This document shows, one piece after another, positions 18,153 through 26,976 of a DNA stretch of 35,450 nt. Where the stretch lies: contig METE01000004.1 in the NCBI GenBank assembly GCA_001771275.1, positions 135,819 through 171,268 of the forward strand, written 5' to 3'. How positions within the stretch are numbered: position 1 is the first letter of the stretch; the number at the start of each line of letters is the position of its first letter. Source of the DNA: a candidate division Kazan bacterium RIFCSPLOWO2_01_FULL_48_13. Its GTDB lineage: Bacteria; Patescibacteriota; Kazan-3B-28; UBA10110. Below the pieces are notes generated by a model, which had not been told where the DNA came from, ran no database searches, and worked only from the letters and a program-made list of their open reading frames with translations. A program made the translations under genes and the position numbers.

Positions 18153-20949
18153 CTATCAAATTAATAATCCGGCCTGGGACATAGTGGCTTTTAACGATCT
18201 GTTTGCCAGATAAATGAGCGGACAAAGCGGGTAGTGCTGTCGCTGCCTCTCGGATCTTGTCTTCGCTGTCGGTTGGCGATACCGATAAGACTCCCCGCAA
18301 CCGGCCATTTACCTGAACCGCTACTTTCACTAAATCTTCGATCAGCAGCGCCGGATCAAATTGCGGCCAGGCCGCCTTAAAAATACTTTGCTCATATCCT
18401 AACTTATCATAGATCTCTTCGGCGAGATGAGGCACTATGGGGGCCAGTAGCTTAACTAATTTTTCTAATGTCGGCTTGGTAATCCCCTTGGCAAAACACC
18501 GATTAACAAACTCCATCGACGAGCTGACTATCGTATTAAATTTCATCTGATCAATATCCTCGGTCACTTTTTTGATCAACTTATGAATCGCTCGATCAGT
18601 TTCGGGAGCTTTAGCCATGGGCTTTAGGCTCCAGAGCCGGTTCAAAAACCGGCGCACCCCTTCGATCCCCGCCGTGCTCCACGGCAGCGATTGATCAAAC
18701 GGACCCATAAACATTTCATACATCCTTAAGGCATCCGCCCCAAATACCTCCACCACCTCATCCGGGTTGACCACATTACCTTTGGATTTGCTCATCTTAT
18801 CTCCGTCCGCGCCCAGGATTAGTCCCTGATGCCGCAACTTCAAGAACGGCTCATCAAAATCAAGATATCCCAATTTATGCAGGACTTTTACAATAAACCG
18901 CGCATACAATAGATGGCCATTGGTATGTTCGGATCCGCCAATATAGAGATTCACCGGCATCCAATACTTTAATGATGCAGCGCTGGCAAACTCCGAGGTA
19001 TTGTGGGGATCACAATAGCGCAAGAAGTACCACGACGAGCAGACAAAGGTGTCCATTGTATCCAATTCCCGGCGCGCTCCCCGACCATATTTTTTGGCTA
19101 CCCCGGCTTGAAATTTCTTAGACAGCGCCAACGGCGATTCTCCGGTTGGCTGAAAATCAACATCCGTCGGCAACATCACCGGCAGGTCCGCCTCGTCTAC
19201 CGACACCGTTGTGTACTGACCCGCTGACCCGCTAATTTGCTTATATACTATCGGTATCGGCGCTCCCCAATATCGCTGACGAGAAATCAGCCAGTCGTGC
19301 AGTTTATATTGTACTTTTAATTCCCCACCAAACTTTTTGGCAATTTTCGCCGCCGCCTCTTTTGAGCTTTGACCATTAAACTCTTCTGAATTAATCAAAA
19401 CGCCTGTATTTGGATGAATCAACAGCTCCCTATAGAAACCATCCGCCCCCTCAGCCAACCAGCTGTAGACGTTTTCCGAAATCTCCCCTGGCTGCTCATC
19501 ATTAAAAGTCGCTCCATATCGGTCAATCAAATCATTGGTCTCTTCCGTAAGCTCCATTTCCTCCAGTCGACCATCCTTATGCTTAAAAATAAAATAAAAG
19601 CCGGCGGGGGTGCTGAATTCATTCCAAAAACCAGGCCGGATAACACCTCTGATGAATTGCTTGTATCCATCCAGCTGGTCAAAGGGTATTTCAATTTTAA
19701 AATCACCGCCGGATGTCTTGCCAACCACTTTCGCGCTAAGCTTTTTTAAATCGCTTTCATTCACCCCCATCACAAAACTGCGACTCTCCATCGTCGATTT
19801 CAATATTACTGGAATAATCGGCAGATCAAACTTCTTCGCAAATTCAAAATCTCGTTCATCGTGGGCTGGTACCGCCATAATGGCGCCCGTTCCATAATCG
19901 GTCAGCACATAGTCAGCTATCCAAATCGGGATGTCTTTACCGGTCGCCGGATTAACCGCGAAGCTTCCCGTAAATACACCTGTTTTTTCATGGGCCATCT
20001 TCCTGTCCAGCGCACTCTTTTTTTGGGTAGCGACAATATATTTATCTACCTCCGCCTTTTGTTCTGGCGTGGTCAGTTTTTCAACCAGATCATGTTCCGG
20101 CGCCAACACTAAATAGGTCGCCCCAAACAATGTGTCCGCCCGAGTCGTAAACACCTCGATTTTCCAATCGTCATGCCGAACTTGTTTCGGCATCTCGCCG
20201 TCAGATCCTGAATCAGGTTCAGGATGACAAGCGACTTGGAATTTTAAGGAAGCGCCTTCAGAGCGCCCAATCCAGTTCCGCTGTCCCATTTTGGTCGATT
20301 CTGGCCAGTCTAATTTATCCAAACCGCCGATCAGCTCGTCGGCAAAATCGGTGATCTTAAAGAACCACTGCTTTAATTTCTTCTGCTCCACTTCGGTATC
20401 ACAGCGATAGCAGCGGCCATCGATCACCTGCTCATTGGCCAGCACTGTCTGGTCCTTCGGACACCAGTTGGCATAGGCCTCTTTCTGATAGGCATAGCCG
20501 TTATCGTACAGGGTTTTAAAAATCCACTGAGTCCATTTATAATAATTTGGATCAGCGGTGCTTATCTCCCTATCCCAATCATAGGCAAACCCTAACGCCT
20601 TAACCTGCTGACTAAACCGAGCAATATTGGCTTTGGTTAATTTGGCTGGCGGCTGTCCGACCTGAATGGCATAGTTTTCGGCCGGCAGGCCAAAGGCATC
20701 CCAACCTACTGGTCTCATTACATTGAGGCCAAGCATCCGGTGGTACCGAGCGAGTATATCCGTGGCGGTATAGCCCCTGGGGTGCCCGACATGCAAACCA
20801 TCCCCCGAAGGGTAGGCAAACATATCCAAAGCATAAAACTTGGGTCGATTATCATTATCCACCGCTTTAAAAGATTGGTTGGCAGCCCAAAACTTCTGCC
20901 ATTTCCGCTCAACCTTTTGATGATTATACTTCTTGATCGCCACTTTCAT
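18145..20949 (-). CDS. leuS: leucyl-tRNA synthetase
   Basis: DMFAYPSGDGLHVGHPRGYTATDI (HIGH), KMSKSKGNVV (KMSKS); contains an in-frame palindromic repeat. Confidence 0.97.
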   Translation of the reverse strand: MKVAIKKYNHQKVERKWQKFWAANQSFKAVDNDNRPKFYALDMFAYPSGDGLHVGHPRGYTATDILARYHRMLGLNVMRPVGWDAFGLPAENYAIQVGQPPAKLTKANIARFSQQVKALGFAYDWDREISTADPNYYKWTQWIFKTLYDNGYAYQKEAYANWCPKDQTVLANEQVIDGRCYRCDTEVEQKKLKQWFFKITDFADELIGGLDKLDWPESTKMGQRNWIGRSEGASLKFQVACHPEPDSGSDGEMPKQVRHDDWKIEVFTTRADTLFGATYLVLAPEHDLVEKLTTPEQKAEVDKYIVATQKKSALDRKMAHEKTGVFTGSFAVNPATGKDIPIWIADYVLTDYGTGAIMAVPAHDERDFEFAKKFDLPIIPVILKSTMESRSFVMGVNESDLKKLSAKVVGKTSGGDFKIEIPFDQLDGYKQFIRGVIRPGFWNEFSTPAGFYFIFKHKDGRLEEMELTEETNDLIDRYGATFNDEQPGEISENVYSWLAEGADGFYRELLIHPNTGVLINSEEFNGQSSKEAAAKIAKKFGGELKVQYKLHDWLISRQRYWGAPIPIVYKQISGSAGQYTTVSVDEADLPVMLPTDVDFQPTGESPLALSKKFQAGVAKKYGRGARRELDTMDTFVCSSWYFLRYCDPHNTSEFASAASLKYWMPVNLYIGGSEHTNGHLLYARFIVKVLHKLGYLDFDEPFLKLRHQGLILGADGDKMSKSKGNVVNPDEVVEVFGADALRMYEMFMGPFDQSLPWSTAGIEGVRRFLNRLWSLKPMAKAPETDRAIHKLIKKVTEDIDQMKFNTIVSSSMEFVNRCFAKGITKPTLEKLVKLLAPIVPHLAEEIYDKLGYEQSIFKAAWPQFDPALLIEDLVKVAVQVNGRLRGVLSVSPTDSEDKIREAATALPALSAHLSGKQIVKSHYVPGRIINLIVE
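20169..20231. repeat. double-hairpin palindromic repeat inside leuS
   Basis: ATGCCGAA-CTTGT-TTCGGCAT (20173-20193) and ATCCTGAA-TCAGG-TTCAGGAT (20205-20225), outer GTCAT/ATGAC; translated as ...ACHPEPDSGSDGEMPKQVRHDD. Confidence 0.85.
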
Positions 20950-21038
20950 ACCCAGGCTTTTTATCTGTCCAGTAGCTTAATTTTAACATGGAGTCCCCAC
21001 CTATCTAAAATATCTTGCTACGGCCCAATAGGACGAAC

Positions 21039-21100
21039 ATCCCACACTAACAGACCATAAACTAACAAAAAACACGGATTGGTCTGTTTAGTGCTGGGAT
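21039..21100. repeat. 62-bp inverted-repeat (long hairpin) element
   Basis: ATCCCACACTAACAGACCA (21039-21057) versus TGGTCTGTTTAGTGCTGGGAT (21080-21100), near-perfect reverse complements. Confidence 0.85.
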
Positions 21101-21146
21101 AAGAAAAGCCGGGCATATCCTTGAAAATCTCAAGGTAGAGGCCCGG
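21101..21146 (-). terminator. bipartite hairpin followed by T-rich tail, terminator-like
   Basis: Minus strand CCGGGC-ctcta-CCTTGA-gattt-TCAAGG-atat-GCCCGG then CTTTTCTT. Confidence 0.6.
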
Positions 21147-21215
21147 TTAATCGAGATTGGGAGTTGCCCAGCTATTGATCGCGTGTCCAAATACCCTCAT
21201 TTACTCCTCCTGCAG

Positions 21216-21512
21216 CTATGGGTTGCCGGCACTAACCAGGATCTCTTGCAACACCTGCTCCATCGCCTCTCGCTTGGTAGCCTTGCCCTTCTTCACCCCC
21301 TGATCGACCTTCCGGCGAAATAGATGAGCCTGCTCTTTACTAAACACAATCTGCACCCCGGGCAGCTCTTTTAGTTCTGCTTTGGTGCAACGCTTGTGTA
21401 AAGTTGTGCGGTTCTCAACCACCGGTTCTAGGATGATCACCTCGTAATCGTCGGGTTGGTCTGGGGGGAAGATGAGGCAGGTGGGTTGATTGGGGAGAGC
21501 TTTGCCAGACAT
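21216..21512 (-). CDS. small protein of unknown function
   Basis: 98-aa ORF in the co-oriented gap between leuS and the Nudix-like ORF; basic C-terminal helix VDQGVKKGKATKREAMEQVLQEILV. Confidence 0.5.
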   Translation of the reverse strand: MSGKALPNQPTCLIFPPDQPDDYEVIILEPVVENRTTLHKRCTKAELKELPGVQIVFSKEQAHLFRRKVDQGVKKGKATKREAMEQVLQEILVSAGNP

Positions 21513-21638
21513 GGGCTTCGCCTCCTTGTCTGCGACAGACTACAAACTGAACTACAAAAACACCTGTTTTATCCCCGTCGTTCCTTTTGTCAAAGAACAT
21601 GGTGGATAGCTGGGCAACAGTTTCAACAGGCGCTTATA

Positions 21639-22295
21639 TTATACCGCCAGATCCGCTTTAATAAACGACTCCATCTTCTCGCGATAGTCGCGAAAGAGAA
21701 CGTGGATATCATAGGTAAATTGATCCGGATTGGCTGATAGTTCCCGAGCCAGAGCATCTAAGGTATAGAGCAGAACCCCCTTAGCTTCTCGGTCAACGGT
21801 TTTAATCGCCCCACCGTACAAACCAAAGAAAAGGTGGACCTTGTTAGCAATAACAACCTTCTCGCCATTAATGACCTTTTCCGAGTTGAATATGCGTACA
21901 CCCACCTGCTTCACTAGGGCAATGGTACTAAGATGGCTCCTTAAAAGCTGATGCGTTTTACGAAAATCTTCATCAGTACGCAAAACAATCGACGGGACCT
22001 GTAGCTCTTGGACAGTTTCGACCATGACCGAGTAGTCATCCGAATCTCCATATTGGATATGCCCACCAATCGATTTGTCCATCAGCCCGGCATTATGGAA
22101 CTTGGTGTCGGATCGCTTTTGGAGATATATCTCCCCCTTTTCGTCAAACATCAAAATGGCAATAATACCAACAGCCCTAGTCGGCTCGCCCGTCTCTTTA
22201 AAAGCCTTAATCTGCTCAGCATAAAACTCGCCGCGATCCATCGGGATATCGACACCGGGGTTGTTGAGCATATAAGTAGTAACGATCTCGCTCAT
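21639..22295 (-). CDS. Nudix hydrolase-like protein with degenerate Nudix box
   Basis: RAVGIIAILMFDEKGEIYLQKRSDTKFHNAGLMDKSIGGHIQYGDSDDYSVMVETVQELQV resembles a Nudix fold, but the REUxEExGU motif is incomplete. Confidence 0.7.
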   Translation of the reverse strand: MSEIVTTYMLNNPGVDIPMDRGEFYAEQIKAFKETGEPTRAVGIIAILMFDEKGEIYLQKRSDTKFHNAGLMDKSIGGHIQYGDSDDYSVMVETVQELQVPSIVLRTDEDFRKTHQLLRSHLSTIALVKQVGVRIFNSEKVINGEKVVIANKVHLFFGLYGGAIKTVDREAKGVLLYTLDALARELSANPDQFTYDIHVLFRDYREKMESFIKADLAV

Positions 22296-22309
22296 GGGAT
22301 GATATTTTC

Positions 22310-22385
22310 TGGTGGACCGTACCGGGATCGAACCGGTTACCTCCGCACTGCCAGCGCGGCGCTCTACCAGGTGAGCTAACGGCCC
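22310..22385 (-). tRNA. tRNA-Ala (anticodon GGC), CCA encoded
   Basis: Minus strand GGGCCGT...ACGGTCC acceptor stem, anticodon arm CCGCG-CTGGCAG-TGCGG, GGTTCGATCC T-arm, ACCA end. Confidence 0.95.
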
Positions 22386-23075
22386 TTATTGGACTATTTC
22401 AGGCAGAACCTTAGTAGCTTGGATTATATCGTTTAATATGTCTGCAGAGAAGTATGTAATCCTACAAACCCCTTTATATTCTTTCTTTAAAGTCGGTTTC
22501 CCAATAGTTCTGGGATCAATTTGAGCATTATAGAAAAGTTCTCTTCTTATGCCTGTGACTTTTCTCCAGAACTTCTCCAGAGCTTTAATATCACTGTCTG
22601 CTCTGCATTGTAGAGTAACCCGAAATTTATTTTCATCAACTGCATAGCATCCCCTTAATGCGGACAAAAACACCCTAATTACGCCTGGATCGGAATTACC
22701 GAAGTCCACAGACCCTCTCATAGTTTTACTTCCTTCCGCCCAGTAGAGACTGACCAAAAGTAGTTTATAAAAAATTGGGGAATCGCTGATTATGTTAAAA
22801 AATGTGCGATTCTTGTCCTTCAGTTCTTCAGCTTTTACGGCAGTTTGCTCTTTCTTCAGTGTGGCAGACTTTATTCTCGCTTTAGCCAGGCCTTCATTGG
22901 CAAGGACACTAATTCTACGATAATATTCATCACTCATTGGGATACTGCGCAGCCAGTAGTTTAATGTACTCTTGGGTATAGAAACCCCAAGTTCCTTGGA
23001 TATCTCTGCATAGGTCACCCCTCGTGCTCGCAGACTAATGGCACGGTCACGGATTGTAGATGAAGTTCTTTTCAC
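22386..23075 (-). CDS. HTH protein with LAGLIDADG-like C-terminal domain (homing-endonuclease-related candidate)
   Basis: N-terminal HTH SLRARGVTYAEISKELGVSIPKSTLNYWL; C-terminal LLLVSLYWAEGSKTMRGSVDFGNSDPGVIRVFLSALRGC. Confidence 0.65.
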   Translation of the reverse strand: MKRTSSTIRDRAISLRARGVTYAEISKELGVSIPKSTLNYWLRSIPMSDEYYRRISVLANEGLAKARIKSATLKKEQTAVKAEELKDKNRTFFNIISDSPIFYKLLLVSLYWAEGSKTMRGSVDFGNSDPGVIRVFLSALRGCYAVDENKFRVTLQCRADSDIKALEKFWRKVTGIRRELFYNAQIDPRTIGKPTLKKEYKGVCRITYFSADILNDIIQATKVLPEIVQ

Positions 23076-23119
23076 CCCCTAATTGTACCACAGACAGCCA
23101 CTATGGGGCGACCCTCTAA

Positions 23120-23506
23120 CTAAATCTTTAAATTCCGGGAGAAGAGATGTAGGATCGGCAATTGCTTTTCCACCCCCTTCACGGCAAAGTATACTCCCAC
23201 GCCGCTAATGCCAGCAAAGCCAAGCCAAGCCAATTTGCTCAGCCATTGCATCAGAGTTAATGCGCCAAAAGAGAACACTGAAGTCAGAAAAGCATCCACC
23301 AACCAGAGAATCACCATCACCACCACCTCGGCCAGAAATAATGTTACGCCCTGGCGGACATGGAACATTACAAATTTATCTTCCCGCTTAGCCACCCACG
23401 GTACTACGAATAGGATAGATAAGTAGCTCAACCCGGCAAAGACACGAGTGTCCAACTCCAGCGAGCTAACCGACTGATTAGGATTCTGTTCTTCCATACT
23501 TTCCAT
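23120..23506 (-). CDS. Tic20/DUF4870-like small membrane protein
   Basis: AGLSYLSILFVVPWVAKREDKFVMFHVRQGVTLFLAEVVV; start ambiguous (ATG at 23506 or 23497). Confidence 0.75.
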   Translation of the reverse strand: MESMEEQNPNQSVSSLELDTRVFAGLSYLSILFVVPWVAKREDKFVMFHVRQGVTLFLAEVVVMVILWLVDAFLTSVFSFGALTLMQWLSKLAWLGFAGISGVGVYFAVKGVEKQLPILHLFSRNLKI

Positions 23507-24917
23507 TATAGTCTGAATTAACCCATAAGACACCCACCAAACTAAGCCCTAACATAAACATTAATCGACCACTTGGCAAGGTCCACCAGTAGTGATCCAC
23601 TAAACCGATCACAGCTATTGTCACCGTCGCCCATAATCCCGCCACCCCCCACAACCGGCCCCGCCGCCCCAGCCGAACAGCCAAATAAGCGGCAGCCCCC
23701 AAGATCCACATTAATAATCCCAACCCCACTGGCCCCAGCTCGGCCAAGGCCAGCAGATAGATATTATGAACTGGTTGATAGTAGTTAAGACTACGATCGG
23801 TAGAATAGCTCCACCCACCTAAATCTGATCGGTACTGCCAGCTGTCTGCCTGACCGGTCCCAACGGGATTCCCGGGGAGCTGCCCTCCGGGCAAGAGTGC
23901 CCTCCCGGCCGGCTGCCAGATATTTAAAAAGTATTGGCCGATCCCCGTCCCGGTTACCGAATAGTTGGCATATACTTTTTTAAACTCCTGCCATTGTTCC
24001 TGCCGCGAACGCACGGATATCTGCTCGATCAAATTGGAATCAGCGCTCCAGCGCGGTACGACCGCCTGCCACTGGGTCAGCGCCACAATAACTACCGCTA
24101 AAATAATCGGCCAGCCGATCCGCAGGCTCTGCCGCAACCGAGCGGAATGTTTAAGCGCCAGCCAAATTAAAACCACCAGGCCACCGCCGATCAATGCCGC
24201 CCCAGCGCTGCGGGATAAAGATAGGATTAATCCAATTAGACCGATACCAGCGACCCACCACCAACTTAATCGGTTAATTAATCGACCACGATCAAACAGC
24301 AGGGGCCACATCATCGCCAAACCCATCACCAAATACCCGCCCAATACATTAGCGTGCGGCAGCGTGCCGTGCGCCCGCAACTGCCTGGCCCCATCGATCA
24401 ACACTACCGGGATGCCGGACTGGATTGGGTCCAACACCGATTCGCCCAACCATTTTAACCCTAAAGAGTGATTGGTAAAATACTGAGCGATCGCTAATCC
24501 GCTCTGAACCACCATCCCAGCCATCAGCGGATAAAGCAGCGCTTTAATATCAGCCACTCGATTGATCAAGTAAAAATAAAATCCGACATATAATAAAAAC
24601 CTCAGCGCCGCTTGAACACCCATCCATACATCGGGTTTGGCCCAGACCAACGACAGACACATCCATCCGGCCAGCAGCAGCAAAGGCAGGGTTAGACATT
24701 TGGGTCCCCAATTAAATCGACCAGTCCGTTTAAAATCCATCGCCCACAACAGTAGCAGTCCACCGATCAGCAAATCGCTTAAGAATAAACTGGTGGAGGC
24801 ATAGTCGACAAAAACGCCCTGATGAAAAACCGGGGCGATTACTTTGCGGACAGAGAACGGAATCGCAAATATGGTCAGCCACAGCCACCACTGATTAATC
24901 TTCTGCCAAAAGTTCAC
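23478..24917 (-). CDS. O-antigen ligase/polymerase-like polytopic membrane protein
   Basis: Many TM segments; LILSLSRSAGAALIGGGLVVL, GTGIGQYFLNIW and VHNIYLLALAELGPVGLGLLMW are typical Wzy_C-like motifs. Confidence 0.85.
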   Translation of the reverse strand: MNFWQKINQWWLWLTIFAIPFSVRKVIAPVFHQGVFVDYASTSLFLSDLLIGGLLLLWAMDFKRTGRFNWGPKCLTLPLLLLAGWMCLSLVWAKPDVWMGVQAALRFLLYVGFYFYLINRVADIKALLYPLMAGMVVQSGLAIAQYFTNHSLGLKWLGESVLDPIQSGIPVVLIDGARQLRAHGTLPHANVLGGYLVMGLAMMWPLLFDRGRLINRLSWWWVAGIGLIGLILSLSRSAGAALIGGGLVVLIWLALKHSARLRQSLRIGWPIILAVVIVALTQWQAVVPRWSADSNLIEQISVRSRQEQWQEFKKVYANYSVTGTGIGQYFLNIWQPAGRALLPGGQLPGNPVGTGQADSWQYRSDLGGWSYSTDRSLNYYQPVHNIYLLALAELGPVGLGLLMWILGAAAYLAVRLGRRGRLWGVAGLWATVTIAVIGLVDHYWWTLPSGRLMFMLGLSLVGVLWVNSDYNGKYGRTES

Positions 24918-25797
24918 TTAAGGCTCCCTCGATCGCGTCTCTAACCTGCGCCCTGCGATCATTAAAATGCAGCTTGATTATATTATCCTCCACCAGCACC
25001 GATGGGTTGACGCTGAGACGAGGCAGATTCCTTTTAATAATCCTCTGCTGGACTGATTTTAGTTTTTGTTCCAACCGATCGCCCCACCGGCCGCTTAATA
25101 CACTCTCAATTAGGCGGCAGCCTAAAGAAGAGTGGCCAATCGGCCATTCCTTGCTGCGTGGGCTGCGCCAAGCAATGGGGAGAGCTTGTTTTAGCCACGA
25201 GTTGGCCTGCCATAATCCTTTCGGCGCTCCCCCCGGCCAAATCTGAGTTACATCGGCCAGCCAAAACGATAGATAGTAGTCGTTATCTAAAGCAATCGGC
25301 TTAAGATCCAGCTCACTATCCCCCAGCCACAACTCTGGCGAGAATCTCCCATGCTTATTCACCCCCCGAACTCGGATCCGCAACAGGTTGAATATCAGCA
25401 GTAGAATCGCCCGGCAGGTCCACAATCGGCCCGATCTCCCCACGATCAGCAGATCAATATCGCTGCCCGGCTTAACATTATCGTAAGACAAAGTGTTGGT
25501 GACAAACGCCTCCCGCAAGAATGGCACATTGGCAAACAGCCAGCGGTAGCGTTTGGTTCTCTGCCAAAAACCGTCAGCCAACTTGGTCCGACTTAAACGA
25601 TCGCCAATCTGACTGCCATACCAGATTAAATCCTGCTCGTAGTTTATCTGAGGCAGCAATCGGATCACTTTTTTTAACTCTTCTTCCGAGAGCTCGTTCT
25701 GCCATAAGTATCGGCGCAGTTCCTTTAGTTTGAGCGGAAATTGAAAATGGCTAAAGAAAATTATCGGCACCAGAACTGATTTTTTTATTTCATCCAT
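24895..25797 (-). CDS. nucleotidyltransferase-fold protein
   Basis: VTNTLSYDNVKPGSDIDLLIVGRSGRLW resembles the Pol-beta NTase GS...DxD signature. Confidence 0.7.
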   Translation of the reverse strand: MDEIKKSVLVPIIFFSHFQFPLKLKELRRYLWQNELSEEELKKVIRLLPQINYEQDLIWYGSQIGDRLSRTKLADGFWQRTKRYRWLFANVPFLREAFVTNTLSYDNVKPGSDIDLLIVGRSGRLWTCRAILLLIFNLLRIRVRGVNKHGRFSPELWLGDSELDLKPIALDNDYYLSFWLADVTQIWPGGAPKGLWQANSWLKQALPIAWRSPRSKEWPIGHSSLGCRLIESVLSGRWGDRLEQKLKSVQQRIIKRNLPRLSVNPSVLVEDNIIKLHFNDRRAQVRDAIEGALSELLAED

Positions 25798-25825
25798 CGG
25801 CCCTCTTTACAGCTACATTATAGTA

Positions 25826-25941
25826 TACCCCGTTAGAAGTCCGCCGGACTTTCGCGCATTTACTTAAAATTTGTCTCGCGGAAAACGCTCCGCTCACTAC
25901 TGCGCTAACCAATAGATATCCGGTAAACTTCTAACAGGGTA
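25826..25941. repeat. 116-bp inverted-repeat element
   Basis: TACCCCGTTAGAAGT (25826-25840) and ACTTCTAACAGGGTA (25927-25941), with inner AGTCCGCCGGACT hairpin. Confidence 0.8.
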
Positions 25942-25986
25942 AAGCGACCTTATCTAAACTGACAAACTATGATAGTTTTAGCTTGT

Positions 25987-26976
25987 ATGAAAAAAGTTGT
26001 TTTATCTGGCATTAAACCGTCCGGCATCCCCCATTTAGGCAACTATGTGGGGGCGATCAGTTATTGGGTTGGGCTACAGAACCAATATGATCAGGCTATC
26101 TTCCCCGTGGTCGATCTGCATGCTATTACTGTACCGCAAACACCAAAAGTTCTTACTGAACAAACCTATCTAACCGCCGCTATTATCCTGGCTTCTGGCA
26201 TCGACCCAAAACGTTCGATCATATTTATCCAGTCGCACCTACCAGCTCACAGCGAACTCATGTGGTTGCTGACCACTATTAGCACTATGGGAGAGCTGAA
26301 TCGAATGACCCAGTACAAAGACAAGATCCAAAAAACCAGCAGCACCGAGGGTGTTGGTGTGGGTTTATTTACCTACCCCGTACTGATGGCCGCGGATATC
26401 TTTTTATATCAGGCGAATGTTGTGCCGGTAGGTGAGGATCAAAAACAACATGTCGAATTAGCCCGCAACTTAGCCGAGCGCTTTAACAAGCGGTTTGGTA
26501 AAACCTTTGTTGTTCCCGAACCCATCTTGCGTAAAGAGGGCGCCCGAATAATGGATCTATTAGATCCGACCAAAAAAATGAGTAAGAGTGATACCGACAG
26601 TGGTTGTATTTTATTGACCGACTCACCAGAAGTTATCCGCCAGAAACTGATGCGAGCAGTCACCGATTCGGGCACCAGTATTAAATTTGACCCCAACCGG
26701 AAAGGTTTGCACAACCTGCTCATTATCTATAAAGTATTATCCGGCAAAACCGAATCTCAGATTGAGAAGCATTTTGCGGGGAAGGGTTACCGCGAGCTTA
26801 AGCGAGAGCTGGCTGAATTAATCATCGCCCAACTCTCCCCCATTCAAAAACAGGTTGATCGTTATATGAAAAACAAAAAGCGGCTCGATGCGCTGTTAAA
26901 AGACGGCGCCAAACGAGCAGACAAGATCGCCCAAAAAACTCTGGCCGACGCCAAGCATAAGATCGGATTAATTTAA
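25987..26976 (+). CDS. trpS: tryptophanyl-tRNA synthetase
   Basis: MKKVVLSGIKPSGIPHLGNYVGAISYW; KKMSKSDTDSG. Confidence 0.96.
   Translation: MKKVVLSGIKPSGIPHLGNYVGAISYWVGLQNQYDQAIFPVVDLHAITVPQTPKVLTEQTYLTAAIILASGIDPKRSIIFIQSHLPAHSELMWLLTTISTMGELNRMTQYKDKIQKTSSTEGVGVGLFTYPVLMAADIFLYQANVVPVGEDQKQHVELARNLAERFNKRFGKTFVVPEPILRKEGARIMDLLDPTKKMSKSDTDSGCILLTDSPEVIRQKLMRAVTDSGTSIKFDPNRKGLHNLLIIYKVLSGKTESQIEKHFAGKGYRELKRELAELIIAQLSPIQKQVDRYMKNKKRLDALLKDGAKRADKIAQKTLADAKHKIGLI

Noticed and set aside
23965-24471. 168-aa plus-strand ORF
   Set aside because: Antisense to the O-antigen ligase-like gene; Arg/Pro/Ser-rich as expected from reverse reading of a hydrophobic gene.
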